64,000 nucleotides of DNA from Paenibacillus xylanexedens (lineage in GTDB: Bacteria > Bacillota > Bacilli > Paenibacillales > Paenibacillaceae). This document shows, piece by piece, positions 26,800-35,939 of this stretch. The translations under genes were made by a program, and so were the position numbers. The stretch is taken from positions 1,178,001 through 1,242,000 of the forward strand of contig NZ_VEIO01000001.1 in the NCBI RefSeq assembly GCF_007680605.1. Direction: 5' to 3'. The first letter of the stretch is position 1; each line of letters starts with the position of its first letter. Below the pieces are notes generated by a model. That model worked only from the letters and a program-made list of their open reading frames with translations. It made no database searches and had not been told where the DNA came from.

Positions 26800-26834
26800 T
26801 ATATAAGTTTCAAATCTGTAGTTCAACTTATATA
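26800..26834. promoter_or_regulatory. Inverted repeat upstream of nagZ
   Basis: TATATAAGTT (26800-26809) and AACTTATATA (26825-26834) form a perfect 10-bp inverted repeat with a 15-bp loop, about 100 bp before the start. Confidence 0.45.
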
Positions 26835-26856
26835 AGACCTATTTTGAAAAACATTT

Positions 26857-26871
26857 ACCTTATGGTAAGGT
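26857..26871. promoter_or_regulatory. 15-bp palindrome upstream of nagZ
   Basis: ACCTTA-TGG-TAAGGT is a perfect 6+3+6 palindrome 61 bp before the start codon. This dyad form suits a MerR- or other dimeric regulator; none is adjacent. Confidence 0.45.
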
Positions 26872-26931
26872 TAGCCTGAACGAAATCCAAAAATTTTCAG
26901 AACCGATAAGACATAAGGAGGAAGAACATCC

Positions 26932-28272
26932 TTGAAGATGAATAGAAACCTGCGTTTGAAGCGGAACTTCAGATTTGTAGTGCTGTTGTCTGTGATTGCT
27001 ACTCTGAGTCTTGTACTGGCCGCATGCGGACAAGCTCCAAAGCCTTCCACTGCAACAGGTAACAATAATGGAACAGCATCGGGCCAAAATCAATTACCAT
27101 CTGGGAATAACGCCGCTCCGTCTCAAGATGAAGTCCATGAGAAACCTCAGGATGAAACACAGGAAGAGATTGATCCGGTAAAACAACAGCTGCAGCAACT
27201 AACACTGGAGGAAAAGATAGGTCAGATGATTCTGGCAGGTGTGCAAGGAACCGAATTGGATAATCAGGCGAAACAAATGATCAGAGACCAAAAAGTCGGG
27301 GGCATCATTTTTTATGCCAACAACGTAACAACGCTTCAGGGAACGGCCGCTTTTGTGAAATCGATTAAACAGGCGAATCAGCAAAACCCGGTTCCCATCC
27401 TCATGAGTGTGGATCAAGAGGGCGGCAAGGTAAGTCGCATGCCGGACGCAGTTGAGTCGATCCCGTCCAATCGAAAAGTAGGTAAAACCAATGATACCAA
27501 GCTTGCTGAGAAGATGGGTACACTGCTGGCGAGACAGATCAAGCTTGCCGGTTTTAATGTCGATTTTGCACCCGTGCTGGATATTAACAGTAATCCGAAG
27601 AATCCAGTCATTGGAGATCGATCCTTCGGCACTACTGCTGACCTGGTTACACGTATGGGCATCGCCGAGATGAAAGGATTGCGTAGTGAAGGAGTCATCC
27701 CGGTGGTGAAACATTTTCCTGGCCACGGTGATACTTCCGTCGATTCTCATTTAGACTTGCCTGTGGTGAACAAATCGGAGAAACAGCTTGCAAAGCTGGA
27801 GTGGATTCCGTTTCAGGCGGCCGTGAAACAACAGGCCGAAGCGGTAATGGTTGCCCATATTTTGTTTCCCGAGTTAGATCCTGATCACCCGGCGTCTCTG
27901 TCGAAAGTAATCATCGGGGATCATCTAAGAGGAAAGTTCAAGTATGAGGGTGTAGTGATCACCGATGATCTAAGCATGGGAGCGATCTCGAAAAACTATC
28001 CATTGAACAAGGCTGCAATCGCAACGGTTCAGGCCGGAAGTGATATTTTGCTGGTGGCTCATAGTTATGAGAGTGCCAAAACGATTTTTGACACATTAAT
28101 TACTGCAGTCAAATCAGGTAAAATCAAGGAGTCTCGTATTGATGAGAGTGTGTATCGGATTCTGTCATTGAAACAGCATTTCAAGTTGTCTGACGAGCAA
28201 GAGGCCACTGGAGACGTGAAGCAGTTAAACGCAGATATTCGAAGCTGGCGCAAGCAAGTCGATGCCCGCTGA
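26932..28272 (+). CDS. nagZ: Beta-N-acetylglucosaminidase, GH3 lipoprotein
   Basis: A 446-residue protein. The lipobox LAAC places the acylated cysteine at residue 32; an Asn/Gly/Pro/Gln linker follows to ~80. The GH3 barrel includes SVDQEGGKVSRM, DFAPVLDINSNPKNPVIGDRSFG, KHFPGHGDTSVDSHLDLP (K260-H261, with the His/Asp acid-base loop of NagZ) and VITDDLSMGAI with the nucleophile Asp345 or Asp346. It trims N-acetylglucosamine from muropeptides outside the membrane. TTG 26932 is the start: AAGGAGG ends ten bases before, and the ATG at 26938 is too distant. The C-terminal extra domain of longer NagZ forms is absent. Confidence 0.93.
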   Translation: MKMNRNLRLKRNFRFVVLLSVIATLSLVLAACGQAPKPSTATGNNNGTASGQNQLPSGNNAAPSQDEVHEKPQDETQEEIDPVKQQLQQLTLEEKIGQMILAGVQGTELDNQAKQMIRDQKVGGIIFYANNVTTLQGTAAFVKSIKQANQQNPVPILMSVDQEGGKVSRMPDAVESIPSNRKVGKTNDTKLAEKMGTLLARQIKLAGFNVDFAPVLDINSNPKNPVIGDRSFGTTADLVTRMGIAEMKGLRSEGVIPVVKHFPGHGDTSVDSHLDLPVVNKSEKQLAKLEWIPFQAAVKQQAEAVMVAHILFPELDPDHPASLSKVIIGDHLRGKFKYEGVVITDDLSMGAISKNYPLNKAAIATVQAGSDILLVAHSYESAKTIFDTLITAVKSGKIKESRIDESVYRILSLKQHFKLSDEQEATGDVKQLNADIRSWRKQVDAR

Positions 28273-28354
28273 TCTATCCTGTGTTATGATTTGGCTTATG
28301 AACAGAAACAGAGAGAAGGTTGCCATCATAACAGGTTAGAGGAGAGAGCTTTAA

Positions 28355-29059
28355 ATGTATACCATTATGATTATCGAAGATGATCCCAAAATTGCGGGAC
28401 TGCTGAAATCGCATATCGAGCGTTATGGGGACCGAGCTGTATTAGTCGAAGACTTTGAGCAGGTGACGGAACAATTCAAACAGCTCCAGCCTCATGTTGT
28501 GTTACTGGATATCAACTTGCCAAGCTACGACGGGTTTTACTGGTGCAGGCAGATTCGAACAATATCGACATGTCCGATCCTGTTTATTTCCGCGAGGAGT
28601 GGTAAGATGGATCAGGTTATGGCGCTGGAGAACGGGGCCGATGATTATATTACCAAGCCGTTTGAACACGAGATTGTTATGGCTAAAATTCGCAGTCAGT
28701 TGCGCCGGGTGTATGGCGATTATGCGGCCCGAGATGAAGAACGTAAGGTCGAACTGAACGGGCTCGTGGTGTACTTGGAAAGGCTTGAGATTGAACTCGG
28801 CGATCAGAAAGTGCAACTCACCAAGAAGGAAACGATTCTGCTGGAAACGCTGATGCGCCGCAGTCCAAAGCTGGTCAGTCGGGAAACCATTTTGGAGAAG
28901 TTATGGGATGACTCGTTTGTGGATGATAATACCCTTAGCGTTAATATTACGCGGGTACGGAAACGTCTTGCCGAACTAGGCATTACCGATGCGCTGGAAA
29001 CGGTGAGAGGCTCCGGATACAGGCTGATTAATAACTGGAAAGCGGCACCATCGTTATGA
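28355..29059 (+). CDS. OmpR-family response regulator, BceR-like
   Basis: A 234-residue protein. The receiver domain has the acidic pair at 9-10, phospho-acceptor Asp52 (VVLLDINLP) and Lys in DYITKPF. The C-terminal winged helix includes LTKKETILLETLMRR and VRGSGYRLI. It overlaps the kinase gene by four bases (ATGA). With the kinase and the ABC pair downstream it forms a BceRS-AB-like peptide-antibiotic sensing and resistance module. Its likely target site is at 30191-30204. Confidence 0.93.
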   Translation: MYTIMIIEDDPKIAGLLKSHIERYGDRAVLVEDFEQVTEQFKQLQPHVVLLDINLPSYDGFYWCRQIRTISTCPILFISARSGKMDQVMALENGADDYITKPFEHEIVMAKIRSQLRRVYGDYAARDEERKVELNGLVVYLERLEIELGDQKVQLTKKETILLETLMRRSPKLVSRETILEKLWDDSFVDDNTLSVNITRVRKRLAELGITDALETVRGSGYRLINNWKAAPSL

Positions 29060-30039
29060 AGCTGTTTATCCGAGAACATATCGCTCTGACGTGCTGGGTG
29101 TTCGCGATGATGTTCACCGTGGTTGCTGTATTTTGGTACGATGGATACGACCATTGGAAGACAGCGCTATATGCCGTAGGATTAGGTTTGTTTTTGTATG
29201 TCGGTTATCTCGTGTATCGTTACATGTCGCATCGAGCCTTTTACACCCGTATGACACAGCCCGTGAATTCGCTGATTGAATTGGTAGCATTACATGAAAC
29301 AACACCGTTATCAGCCTCTTTGGAAAAACTGCTGGATTCCCAGTACGGTCAATATCACGCACATCTGAGCCGGCTCGAACAAAAGCAACAGGAATATCTT
29401 ACGTTTATGAACCAGTGGGTGCACCAGATGAAAACACCGTTATCGGTCATTGAGCTGACCGTGGAAGAAGAAGAGGACGATGATGCTCGTTTTCGCAGTA
29501 TTCGCGAGGAAGCAGATCAGATGCGACGGGGATTGGAAACGGTCCTATATGTCGCAAGGCTGGATACCTTCGAGCAGGACTTCAGCGTTGAACCGGTTGA
29601 ACTGCGAGCGGTAGGTGAAGAAGCGATTCATGAGTTGAAACGATTTTTCATTCGCAACCATGTGTATCCCGAGATGCAGATGGATGCTTCGCTAGTGGTG
29701 CAATCCGATGCAAAGTGGATTCGATTTGTGTTGGTACAGCTGTTATCCAATGCCATCAAGTATGCTGCAGGCAGTGGACAGAAAGTGCATCTTCGCGCCT
29801 ACGAAGCGGAGCAGAAGGTTATACTGGAAGTTCAGGATCATGGGATTGGCATACCCAAATCGGACCTGAACCGGGTGTTTAGACCCTTTTTCACCGGGGA
29901 GAACGGAAGGCATTTTAAGGAGTCTACTGGTATGGGGCTGTACATCGCAAAAGAAGTGCTGACACGTATGAATCATCAGATTGAGCTTGAATCGGTATAT
30001 GGGGAAGGAACGACGGTCCGAATAACATTTTTGGCTTGA
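29056..30039 (+). CDS. Intramembrane-sensing histidine kinase, BceS-like
   Basis: A 327-residue kinase. Two transmembrane helices (~10-27, ~37-54) have only a few residues between them, so no extracellular sensor. The phospho-acceptor is His123 in WVHQMKTPLSVIEL. The ATPase has N box QLLSNAIKYA, G1 VQDHGIGIP, F box FRPFFTG and G2 STGMGLYIAK. Kinases of this type rely on their partner ABC permease to detect bacitracin- or lantibiotic-like peptides. Confidence 0.93.
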   Translation: MKLFIREHIALTCWVFAMMFTVVAVFWYDGYDHWKTALYAVGLGLFLYVGYLVYRYMSHRAFYTRMTQPVNSLIELVALHETTPLSASLEKLLDSQYGQYHAHLSRLEQKQQEYLTFMNQWVHQMKTPLSVIELTVEEEEDDDARFRSIREEADQMRRGLETVLYVARLDTFEQDFSVEPVELRAVGEEAIHELKRFFIRNHVYPEMQMDASLVVQSDAKWIRFVLVQLLSNAIKYAAGSGQKVHLRAYEAEQKVILEVQDHGIGIPKSDLNRVFRPFFTGENGRHFKESTGMGLYIAKEVLTRMNHQIELESVYGEGTTVRITFLA

Positions 30040-30127
30040 ATGCAAGAAATCGTGAATTAAACTCGAGTTAAACCTTACTTATGTATGATTGAATATGAGT
30101 TAACCATAAGTTAAATATTAATATAAC

Positions 30128-30164
30128 GACGTCTTTTGCCGTGCTGGAGGAAGGCGTCTTTTTC
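30128..30164 (+). terminator. Probable terminator after the kinase gene
   Basis: GACGTCTT pairs with AAGGCGTC (one G-T pair), followed by TTTTT. It would separate the two-component genes from the ABC genes. Confidence 0.6.
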
Positions 30165-30190
30165 CTGCCTTTTCATAAATGAGCCGAATC

Positions 30191-30204
30191 TTACAATATT
30201 GTCA
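30191..30204 (+). promoter_or_regulatory. BceR-type response-regulator binding site
   Basis: TTACA-ATAT-TGTCA matches the BceR-family consensus TnACA-N4-TGTAA at all but one position. It lies 143 bp upstream of the ABC ATPase start, in the gap between the two-component and transporter genes, where the B. subtilis paralogues have it. No clear -35/-10 pair is visible between the site and the gene. Confidence 0.7.
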
Positions 30205-30346
30205 TGTTGGTGAAAGGTTAAGCCATAGGAGAATAGAGGAATCATCGGGTAGACTGTAGTCAGAAGGTTAGCCAAGAACATAAGAAGCATCAAGATAAGT
30301 AACAAGAAGTTAAAATTAGACGTTAGTCGTTAAAGGAGTTGTACGT

Positions 30347-31117
30347 ATGGAGATATGCTCCGTCAAACAAATCAGTAAAATCTACAAAGGTGTGGTTTCT
30401 TACGAGGCTTTGTCAGGCATTGATCTTGGCATTCAGGAAGGCGAGTTCGTAGGTATCATGGGACCGTCAGGAAGTGGCAAAACAACGCTGCTGAACATGA
30501 TTTCAACTATTGATCATCCCACATCAGGAGAGTTACGGATCGCGGGTCAGAACCCGTTTGAGTTGGATTCGGATAAGCTTGCCTTGTTCCGGCGACGTGA
30601 ATTGGGCTTCGTTTTTCAATCCTTTAACCTGCTTAACACGTTAACGGTGAAGGAAAATATCGTGCTCCCCTTAACATTAGACGGTGTTTCCGTTCGGGAG
30701 ATGAATGCGCGAGTAGCTGAGCTTGCAAGCAAATTGGGCATTGAAGGGATTTTAAACAAACGCACGTATGAAATATCAGGTGGACAGGCACAGCGGACAG
30801 CGATCGCTCGGGCGTTAATCCATTCTCCCAAGCTGATTCTGGCAGATGAGCCGACAGGGAATCTGGACTCCAAGGCGGCCAAGGATGTGATGGAGATTCT
30901 TGAACAGCGCAATCGAGAGGATCAGGCGACGATGTTGCTTGTGACCCACGATGCCGTTGCGGCCAGTTACTGTAGCCGAGTGGTCTTCATTAAGGATGGT
31001 CAGTTATATAATGAAATTCATTACGGTGATAATCGGGCGGCCTTCTATCAGAAGATTATTAACGTATTATCCCTGATGGGAGGCTCTGGACATGAATTTT
31101 CGCCAGTTCGCCATTAA
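30347..31117 (+). CDS. ABC transporter ATPase, BceA-like
   Basis: A 256-residue ATPase. Walker [10 protein letters not shown] (39-47), Q-loop VFQSFNLL, signature ISGGQAQR, Walker [14 protein letters not shown] and H-loop VTHD are all intact. [20 protein letters not shown] resembles the BceA/YxdL/MacB class. AAAGGAG precedes the ATG. It overlaps the permease gene by 26 bp. Function: energises peptide-antibiotic removal and signalling to the kinase. Confidence 0.94.
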   Translation: MEICSVKQISKIYKGVVSYEALSGIDLGIQEGEFVGIMGPSGSGKTTLLNMISTIDHPTSGELRIAGQNPFELDSDKLALFRRRELGFVFQSFNLLNTLTVKENIVLPLTLDGVSVREMNARVAELASKLGIEGILNKRTYEISGGQAQRTAIARALIHSPKLILADEPTGNLDSKAAKDVMEILEQRNREDQATMLLVTHDAVAASYCSRVVFIKDGQLYNEIHYGDNRAAFYQKIINVLSLMGGSGHEFSPVRH

Positions 31118-33056
31118 TAACGTAGTTCGAAACAAACGGATTTATCTGGCTCATTTTCTGAGTAGTACGTTCTCCGTCATGATCTTTTTTATCTATGCGT
31201 TATTGCTGTTTCATCCGGATTTACAAGATGGTTTGAAAGGTTCTTCCCAGACGGTGACGGTGCTTGCTAATCAGGGTCTGATGATTGCTGAAATCATCAT
31301 TTTCATATTCTCTTTCCTGTTTCTGCTGTATTCGGTCGGTTCATTTCTGAAGACGCGGAAGAAGGAGTTTGGCATCTTCCTGATCATCGGCATGACTCGC
31401 AAGCAGATGAACCGGCTTTTATTTATGGAAAATATGTGTATCGGCTTAGCCTCCATCGTGGCAGGTATCGGACTTGGACTGATCTTCGGTAAATTAGTTT
31501 TGCTCATTTGCGGTTCCATGCTTGCAGTGGAGAACAGTCTGAGGTTTTATTTTCCACTCAAAGGAATTCTCCTGACAGCCGGAGCGTTTCTGTTGCTCTT
31601 TGTAGTGATTGCTCTGTCTTCCTCATTGCTTATTCGTAAGGGAACGTTGATTGAGCTGGTGAAGTCAGAGGAAAAACCAAAGCCTGAACCGAAGGCATCC
31701 CCGCTATTCTCGCTGCTCTCGGTTGTGTTGATTGGTGGAGGGTATACAGGTGTATTTATCTTCGCGTGGGGGACATATATTTTCCCTTTATTGTTTGGCG
31801 GTGTGTTCAGTGTAATTGCAGGTACGTATCTATTGTTTACGCAGCTTAGCGTGTATGTCATTCGGGCACTAAAAAGGAATGAAGGGTTATTTCTACGTAA
31901 AACCAATCTGCTCTTCCTGTCCGAGCTTACCTATCGGATGAAGGATAATGCGGTGATGTTTTTTATGGTCAGTGTCATCTCTGCTTCTGCGTTTACGGGA
32001 ATTGGCAGCATGCTGACCCTAGGTGATCCAAGGCTGTCTTCCATGACGAATCCATATGCTTTTACCTATACAAATTCGGGCTTTACGGATTTAGCTGTCG
32101 TTGATCGTCAGATCCGAAAAATTGAAGAGACGCTGGTTAATCATGAAGTTCCATATGTAAAAGGTAGTTATCAGCCTCTCTATGAGAACAATAACAACTA
32201 CATCATCAAACTGAGTTCATATAACCGTCTTGCCAAAGCACTTGGTTATGAAGAACGGGTCCTGGATCGCAATGATCTGGCGTTTAATACAGCTCCCAAT
32301 ATTACTGCACGCAATAAACTGTTAGATACGAAAGAGGACAGTTACCCATACTCCGCTGACTTGTATGTTGGTGAACAGCAGCATTTACAAATGCAGATGT
32401 TGCCACCGGCAACCGATATCGTGATTCCGATGGAGGGTGAGGCGGGCGTCTACGTTGTTTCCGATGACCTGTATTCCAAGATTCGAGAAGCATACATTGC
32501 AGAGATTAAGATGAATGTTGATTTTTACTCCGATCAGACGACGTTTTTTGTGGTAAAAGACTGGATGTCGACGCGCAACTTTGCTCCGGAATTGCTGGAT
32601 GCGATTGAGAAGGACCGCCCGGAGAAGGGATATATCAACTTCAGTTCTCTTGTCGTAGATTGGCTGAATAACAAACAAACCAACGGAATTATTCTCATTG
32701 TAAGTGGGTTGATCGGTATTGTATTTTTCACCTTTGCGGCGAGTTTCACCTATTTCAGGTTGTATGCGGACCTCGAACGGGATGAGGCACAGTATCGCAT
32801 GATTGGTAAAATGGGGCTTAGCCGCCCTGAGCTCCGCAAAATCGTAACAAGGCAACTCGTGCTGATGTTTTTCCTGCCGCTTCTGATCGCATTGATTCAC
32901 AGCTCGGTGGCATTTGCAGCACTCTATCAGATGGTTCAATTTTCGGTTCTAGATCATAGCCTTGGCGTATTTATGGTGTTTGTTACGATGCAGGTTGTTT
33001 TCTTTGCCTTGGTACGCTGGCGTTATCTGCGTCATATGTATTCGAAGCTGGTGTAA
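31092..33056 (+). CDS. ABC transporter permease, BceB-like
   Basis: A 654-residue permease with ten predicted membrane segments. There is a first FtsX-like block (~50-200), a pair of helices after ~220, and a large ~210-residue extracellular domain (residues ~310-530) between later helices, which is the hallmark of BceB-type detoxification permeases. The C-terminal block holds FRLYADLERDEAQYRMIGKMGLSRPELRKIV, the coupling region. The extracellular domain normally decides which peptide is recognised. Confidence 0.93.
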   Translation: MNFRQFAINNVVRNKRIYLAHFLSSTFSVMIFFIYALLLFHPDLQDGLKGSSQTVTVLANQGLMIAEIIIFIFSFLFLLYSVGSFLKTRKKEFGIFLIIGMTRKQMNRLLFMENMCIGLASIVAGIGLGLIFGKLVLLICGSMLAVENSLRFYFPLKGILLTAGAFLLLFVVIALSSSLLIRKGTLIELVKSEEKPKPEPKASPLFSLLSVVLIGGGYTGVFIFAWGTYIFPLLFGGVFSVIAGTYLLFTQLSVYVIRALKRNEGLFLRKTNLLFLSELTYRMKDNAVMFFMVSVISASAFTGIGSMLTLGDPRLSSMTNPYAFTYTNSGFTDLAVVDRQIRKIEETLVNHEVPYVKGSYQPLYENNNNYIIKLSSYNRLAKALGYEERVLDRNDLAFNTAPNITARNKLLDTKEDSYPYSADLYVGEQQHLQMQMLPPATDIVIPMEGEAGVYVVSDDLYSKIREAYIAEIKMNVDFYSDQTTFFVVKDWMSTRNFAPELLDAIEKDRPEKGYINFSSLVVDWLNNKQTNGIILIVSGLIGIVFFTFAASFTYFRLYADLERDEAQYRMIGKMGLSRPELRKIVTRQLVLMFFLPLLIALIHSSVAFAALYQMVQFSVLDHSLGVFMVFVTMQVVFFALVRWRYLRHMYSKLV

Positions 33057-33059
33057 ATT

Positions 33060-33091
33060 AGCAGTGCACCTTATACATTTCACTGCTTTTT
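33060..33091 (+). terminator. Terminator after the BceB-like gene
   Basis: AGCAGTG pairs with CACTGCT, followed by TTTT. Confidence 0.75.
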
Positions 33092-33248
33092 AGTAGCCTT
33101 GGCCGGTAGGTCAGGGTTTTCTTTTTTAGTTAAGAAAGATTTAAGATATAGGGATTAGCAGGAATGAAGGGACTTGATATATAGTAATAATAAATAGAGA
33201 AAAAAGAATAATTCAAAGAAGAAGAACGGCGATGTGGAGGGGAATTGA

Positions 33249-34331
33249 TTGTTAAAAAGCAATGCTTTTGTTCGGTTCAGTATTGCACTGGCCCTGATTT
33301 TGGTTAATATCTATTTATTATCCCGTGTGAGCTTTATTTTTCAACCGCTGGTTACTATGGTTACAGTAATTACTGTGCCAATGATGCTGTCTGTATTTTT
33401 TTATTACTTGTTACGGCCGCTTGTGGGTTATTTGGAGAAATTAAAATATTTGAATCGAACGCTAAGTATTCTGCTAATCTACGTTGTGGCTATTATGCTT
33501 GGTGTGGCGTTTATTGTGGGGCTGTGGCCTTCTTTGCGAGAGCAACTGGTGAACCTGGTCGAAAATGCACCTAATCTATTGAACGCACTTAGTCTGCAAT
33601 TAAAAGATTTGGAGCAGAATGGTGCGATTCAGGCGTTGTTCCCGAATGATTCCACGCCATTATCGCAGGTTACGGAGTATGTGAATAAAGGATTTACGTT
33701 TGTAACCAACTATGTGAGTGGCTTCATTTCGTTGATTTCCAGCTTTGCAATCATTCTGTTTACGTTCCCGATCATTCTTTTTTACATGCTGAAGCAGGAC
33801 AAGTTGTTTGGACGCAAATTGGTGAACATTGCCCCTAAACGATTCCAGAAAGACAGCCGCGAAGTGGTGCTTGAAATTGATCAGGCTCTGAGTGGATTCA
33901 TTGTTGGCAGAGTGCTAGTTAATCTGGCTCTCGGGGTGTTGATGTACATCGGTTTTCTGTTTATCGGGCTTCCGTATGCACTGCTGTTGACGGTGGTCGC
34001 GGTCATTTTGAATTTTATACCCTTTATCGGAGCGATTGTTTCTTCAATCCCCATCGTCATTATGGGACTGGTTGTATCACCATCGGTTGCCATCTGGTCA
34101 CTTGTAATTATTCTCGTAGCGCAGCAGATTCAGGATAATCTCGTTGCACCGTACGTTTTCGGTAAAAAGCTGGATATTCACCCGCTGACGACGATTATTC
34201 TGGTATTGGGTGCTGGCGATCTCGGTGGAATCATTGGCATCCTCATTATTATTCCTGTTTATATGATTGTGAAAATATTGCTGGTTCGAATCTATCAGAT
34301 GTTTTTCAAGGAAAAGTGGCAGAATGCTTAG
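33249..34331 (+). CDS. AI-2E family transporter (UPF0118 permease)
   Basis: A 360-residue polytopic membrane protein. The helix pair near the start, the soluble amphipathic middle (LREQLVNLVENAPNLLNALSLQLKDLEQ), and the C-terminal LNFIPFIGAIVSSIP and QQIQDNLVAPYVFGKKLDIHPLTTIILVL segments define the family. Members export autoinducer-2 or other small solutes or act as Na+/H+ antiporters; function here is open. TTG start with GGAGGGG six bases upstream. Confidence 0.92.
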   Translation: MLKSNAFVRFSIALALILVNIYLLSRVSFIFQPLVTMVTVITVPMMLSVFFYYLLRPLVGYLEKLKYLNRTLSILLIYVVAIMLGVAFIVGLWPSLREQLVNLVENAPNLLNALSLQLKDLEQNGAIQALFPNDSTPLSQVTEYVNKGFTFVTNYVSGFISLISSFAIILFTFPIILFYMLKQDKLFGRKLVNIAPKRFQKDSREVVLEIDQALSGFIVGRVLVNLALGVLMYIGFLFIGLPYALLLTVVAVILNFIPFIGAIVSSIPIVIMGLVVSPSVAIWSLVIILVAQQIQDNLVAPYVFGKKLDIHPLTTIILVLGAGDLGGIIGILIIIPVYMIVKILLVRIYQMFFKEKWQNA

Positions 34332-34445
34332 GCTCTTAGGAGAGCTACCCATAGGGCAGAAATGTAACTGCTCGTAAACCGTGGTAGAATAGAAGGGATA
34401 ACACCATACTTAGAACAACAAAAAAGATCATAAGGAGAGGAACTT

Positions 34446-34844
34446 ATGTCTGAAATGATTGAAAAAAGTGTAGCAGAAGCGGAATATATTGCCCCTCCAG
34501 CGGTTCAGCTCGGAACCATTCATATTTCTAACGATGTCGTGTCCAAAATTGTTGGCATGGCCGCACAAACTACTCCAGGGGTGTCTTCGATGTCAGTTGG
34601 GCTGACGGAAGGGCTTGCCAAGAGCATTAGCGGCAAAAGTCTGCAAAAAGGAATTGACGTGCATATTCAAAATGATGAAGCATCCATTCAATTGCGCATT
34701 AATGTACAATATGGCCGCAAAATGCATGAGGTCTGCCAAGAACTGCAGCATAACGTACAGCAAGCGGTGGAGCAGATGGCAGGCGTAATTGTCAAAGAGG
34801 TTAAAGTGCAGGTTGTCGGCATTGCCATGCCTGAAAACGTGTAA
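34446..34844 (+). CDS. Asp23/Gls24-family envelope stress protein
   Basis: A 132-residue protein. GTIHISNDVVSKIVGMAAQTTPGVSSMSVGL and the C-terminal VCQELQHNVQQAVEQMAGVIVKEVKVQVVGI are the family hallmarks. It is soluble and in relatives is attached to the membrane by partner proteins. AAGGAGAGG precedes the ATG. It stands alone, followed by a terminator. Confidence 0.93.
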   Translation: MSEMIEKSVAEAEYIAPPAVQLGTIHISNDVVSKIVGMAAQTTPGVSSMSVGLTEGLAKSISGKSLQKGIDVHIQNDEASIQLRINVQYGRKMHEVCQELQHNVQQAVEQMAGVIVKEVKVQVVGIAMPENV

Positions 34845-34868
34845 ATCTTATAATCTTTCTAATAGGAA

Positions 34869-34910
34869 AGCACCTTCCGACACATGGGGTCATGGGGAAG
34901 GTGCTGTTTT
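34869..34910. terminator. Terminator between asp23-like and AraC-type genes
   Basis: AGCACCTTCC pairs with GGAAGGTGCT, followed by GTTTT. The hairpin covers the stop codon of the converging AraC-type gene. Confidence 0.85.
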
Positions 34911-35726
34911 GTGTTTGCGATAATAGGTGGGAGCTTCGCCCACCACTTTTTTGAACATTTTGGAGAAAAGGAGCTGGTCTGCATATCCCACGGAACGGGC
35001 AATATCCCCGATACTCAGGTTAAGATCAAGCGTCAGCTCGGCTGCTCTGCGCATACGATAATGGACGAGATAAGACTGAATGCTGCTTCCGATCTGATCT
35101 TTAAAGAGGGAACACAGATAACTTCGCTGCAAGCCGATGTGAGAAGCGATGGACTGTACAGTAATGTTGTTGGCATAGTTCATCTCGATAAAATCAATCA
35201 CCTGGGTTACATATGTTTCTTTGCCGTAATCTACGGTGGTTTGTACGTTCTCGTCATGCGCATGATCGATTAAAATGGAAAAAAATTGATACAGCCATCC
35301 GGTCATACTAATCTCCCAGCCTTTATGAGCCGTGCGAGAATGAACGATGCGGTGCAGACAAGAACGCATCTCGTCGTCTTCGTCACCGAGATTAAAGACA
35401 GGCTGTTGTTCCGATAAAGCGGCTTGTTGTAAAAAGGAAGTACTGTGTATGCCCTGAAACGCAACCCAGCTATACTCCCATGGATCATCTTGATCAGCCT
35501 TATAATGCACCACGGAATGAGGCACGATCAGGAAGCCTTGTCCCTTCTGTAGATGGTAGGTCTTCCCTGCAACTTCAAATGTGCCCTTGCCGTTCAGGAC
35601 ATAATGAATTTTATAGTAATCTCTCATGGCTGGCCCGAAGTGGTGCCCGGGTGTACAAGCTTCAGTACCATAATGAAGGAGCTGCAGCTCCTGAAAATGC
35701 GTGTTTTTGAACATATACGTAATCAT
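34890..35726 (-). CDS. AraC-family transcriptional regulator with cupin sensor
   Basis: A 278-residue protein. The N-terminal half is an AraC-type cupin (PGHHFGPAMRDYYKIHYVLNGKGTFEVAGKTYHLQKGQGFLIVPHSVVHY). The C-terminal ~100 residues hold two helix-turn-helix motifs ending LSIGDIARSVGYADQLLFSKMFKKVVGEAPTYYRK. I chose the ATG at 35726 because AGGAGTGG is well spaced before it; the longer frame from 35771 has no ribosome binding site. Divergent from the aldo/keto reductase gene, a possible target. Confidence 0.92.
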   Translation of the reverse strand: MITYMFKNTHFQELQLLHYGTEACTPGHHFGPAMRDYYKIHYVLNGKGTFEVAGKTYHLQKGQGFLIVPHSVVHYKADQDDPWEYSWVAFQGIHSTSFLQQAALSEQQPVFNLGDEDDEMRSCLHRIVHSRTAHKGWEISMTGWLYQFFSILIDHAHDENVQTTVDYGKETYVTQVIDFIEMNYANNITVQSIASHIGLQRSYLCSLFKDQIGSSIQSYLVHYRMRRAAELTLDLNLSIGDIARSVGYADQLLFSKMFKKVVGEAPTYYRKHKTAPSP

Positions 35727-35939
35727 TGCGTCCACTCCTGTGTGAATCAGTTGATTCTTGCATTTTAACATATATTAAAATATAAATGTTACATAAATTA
35801 AAGTCTAATTACAGTTATAACGATCATTTTTACATATCAATGTAGTGAAAAACCATATCGTTTATGTAAGGAAATGACTAAGATAAAAGAGTGTTAACGG
35901 CCGAGCTTAACCAACTTTACAGAAAAGAGTGAATGAACG

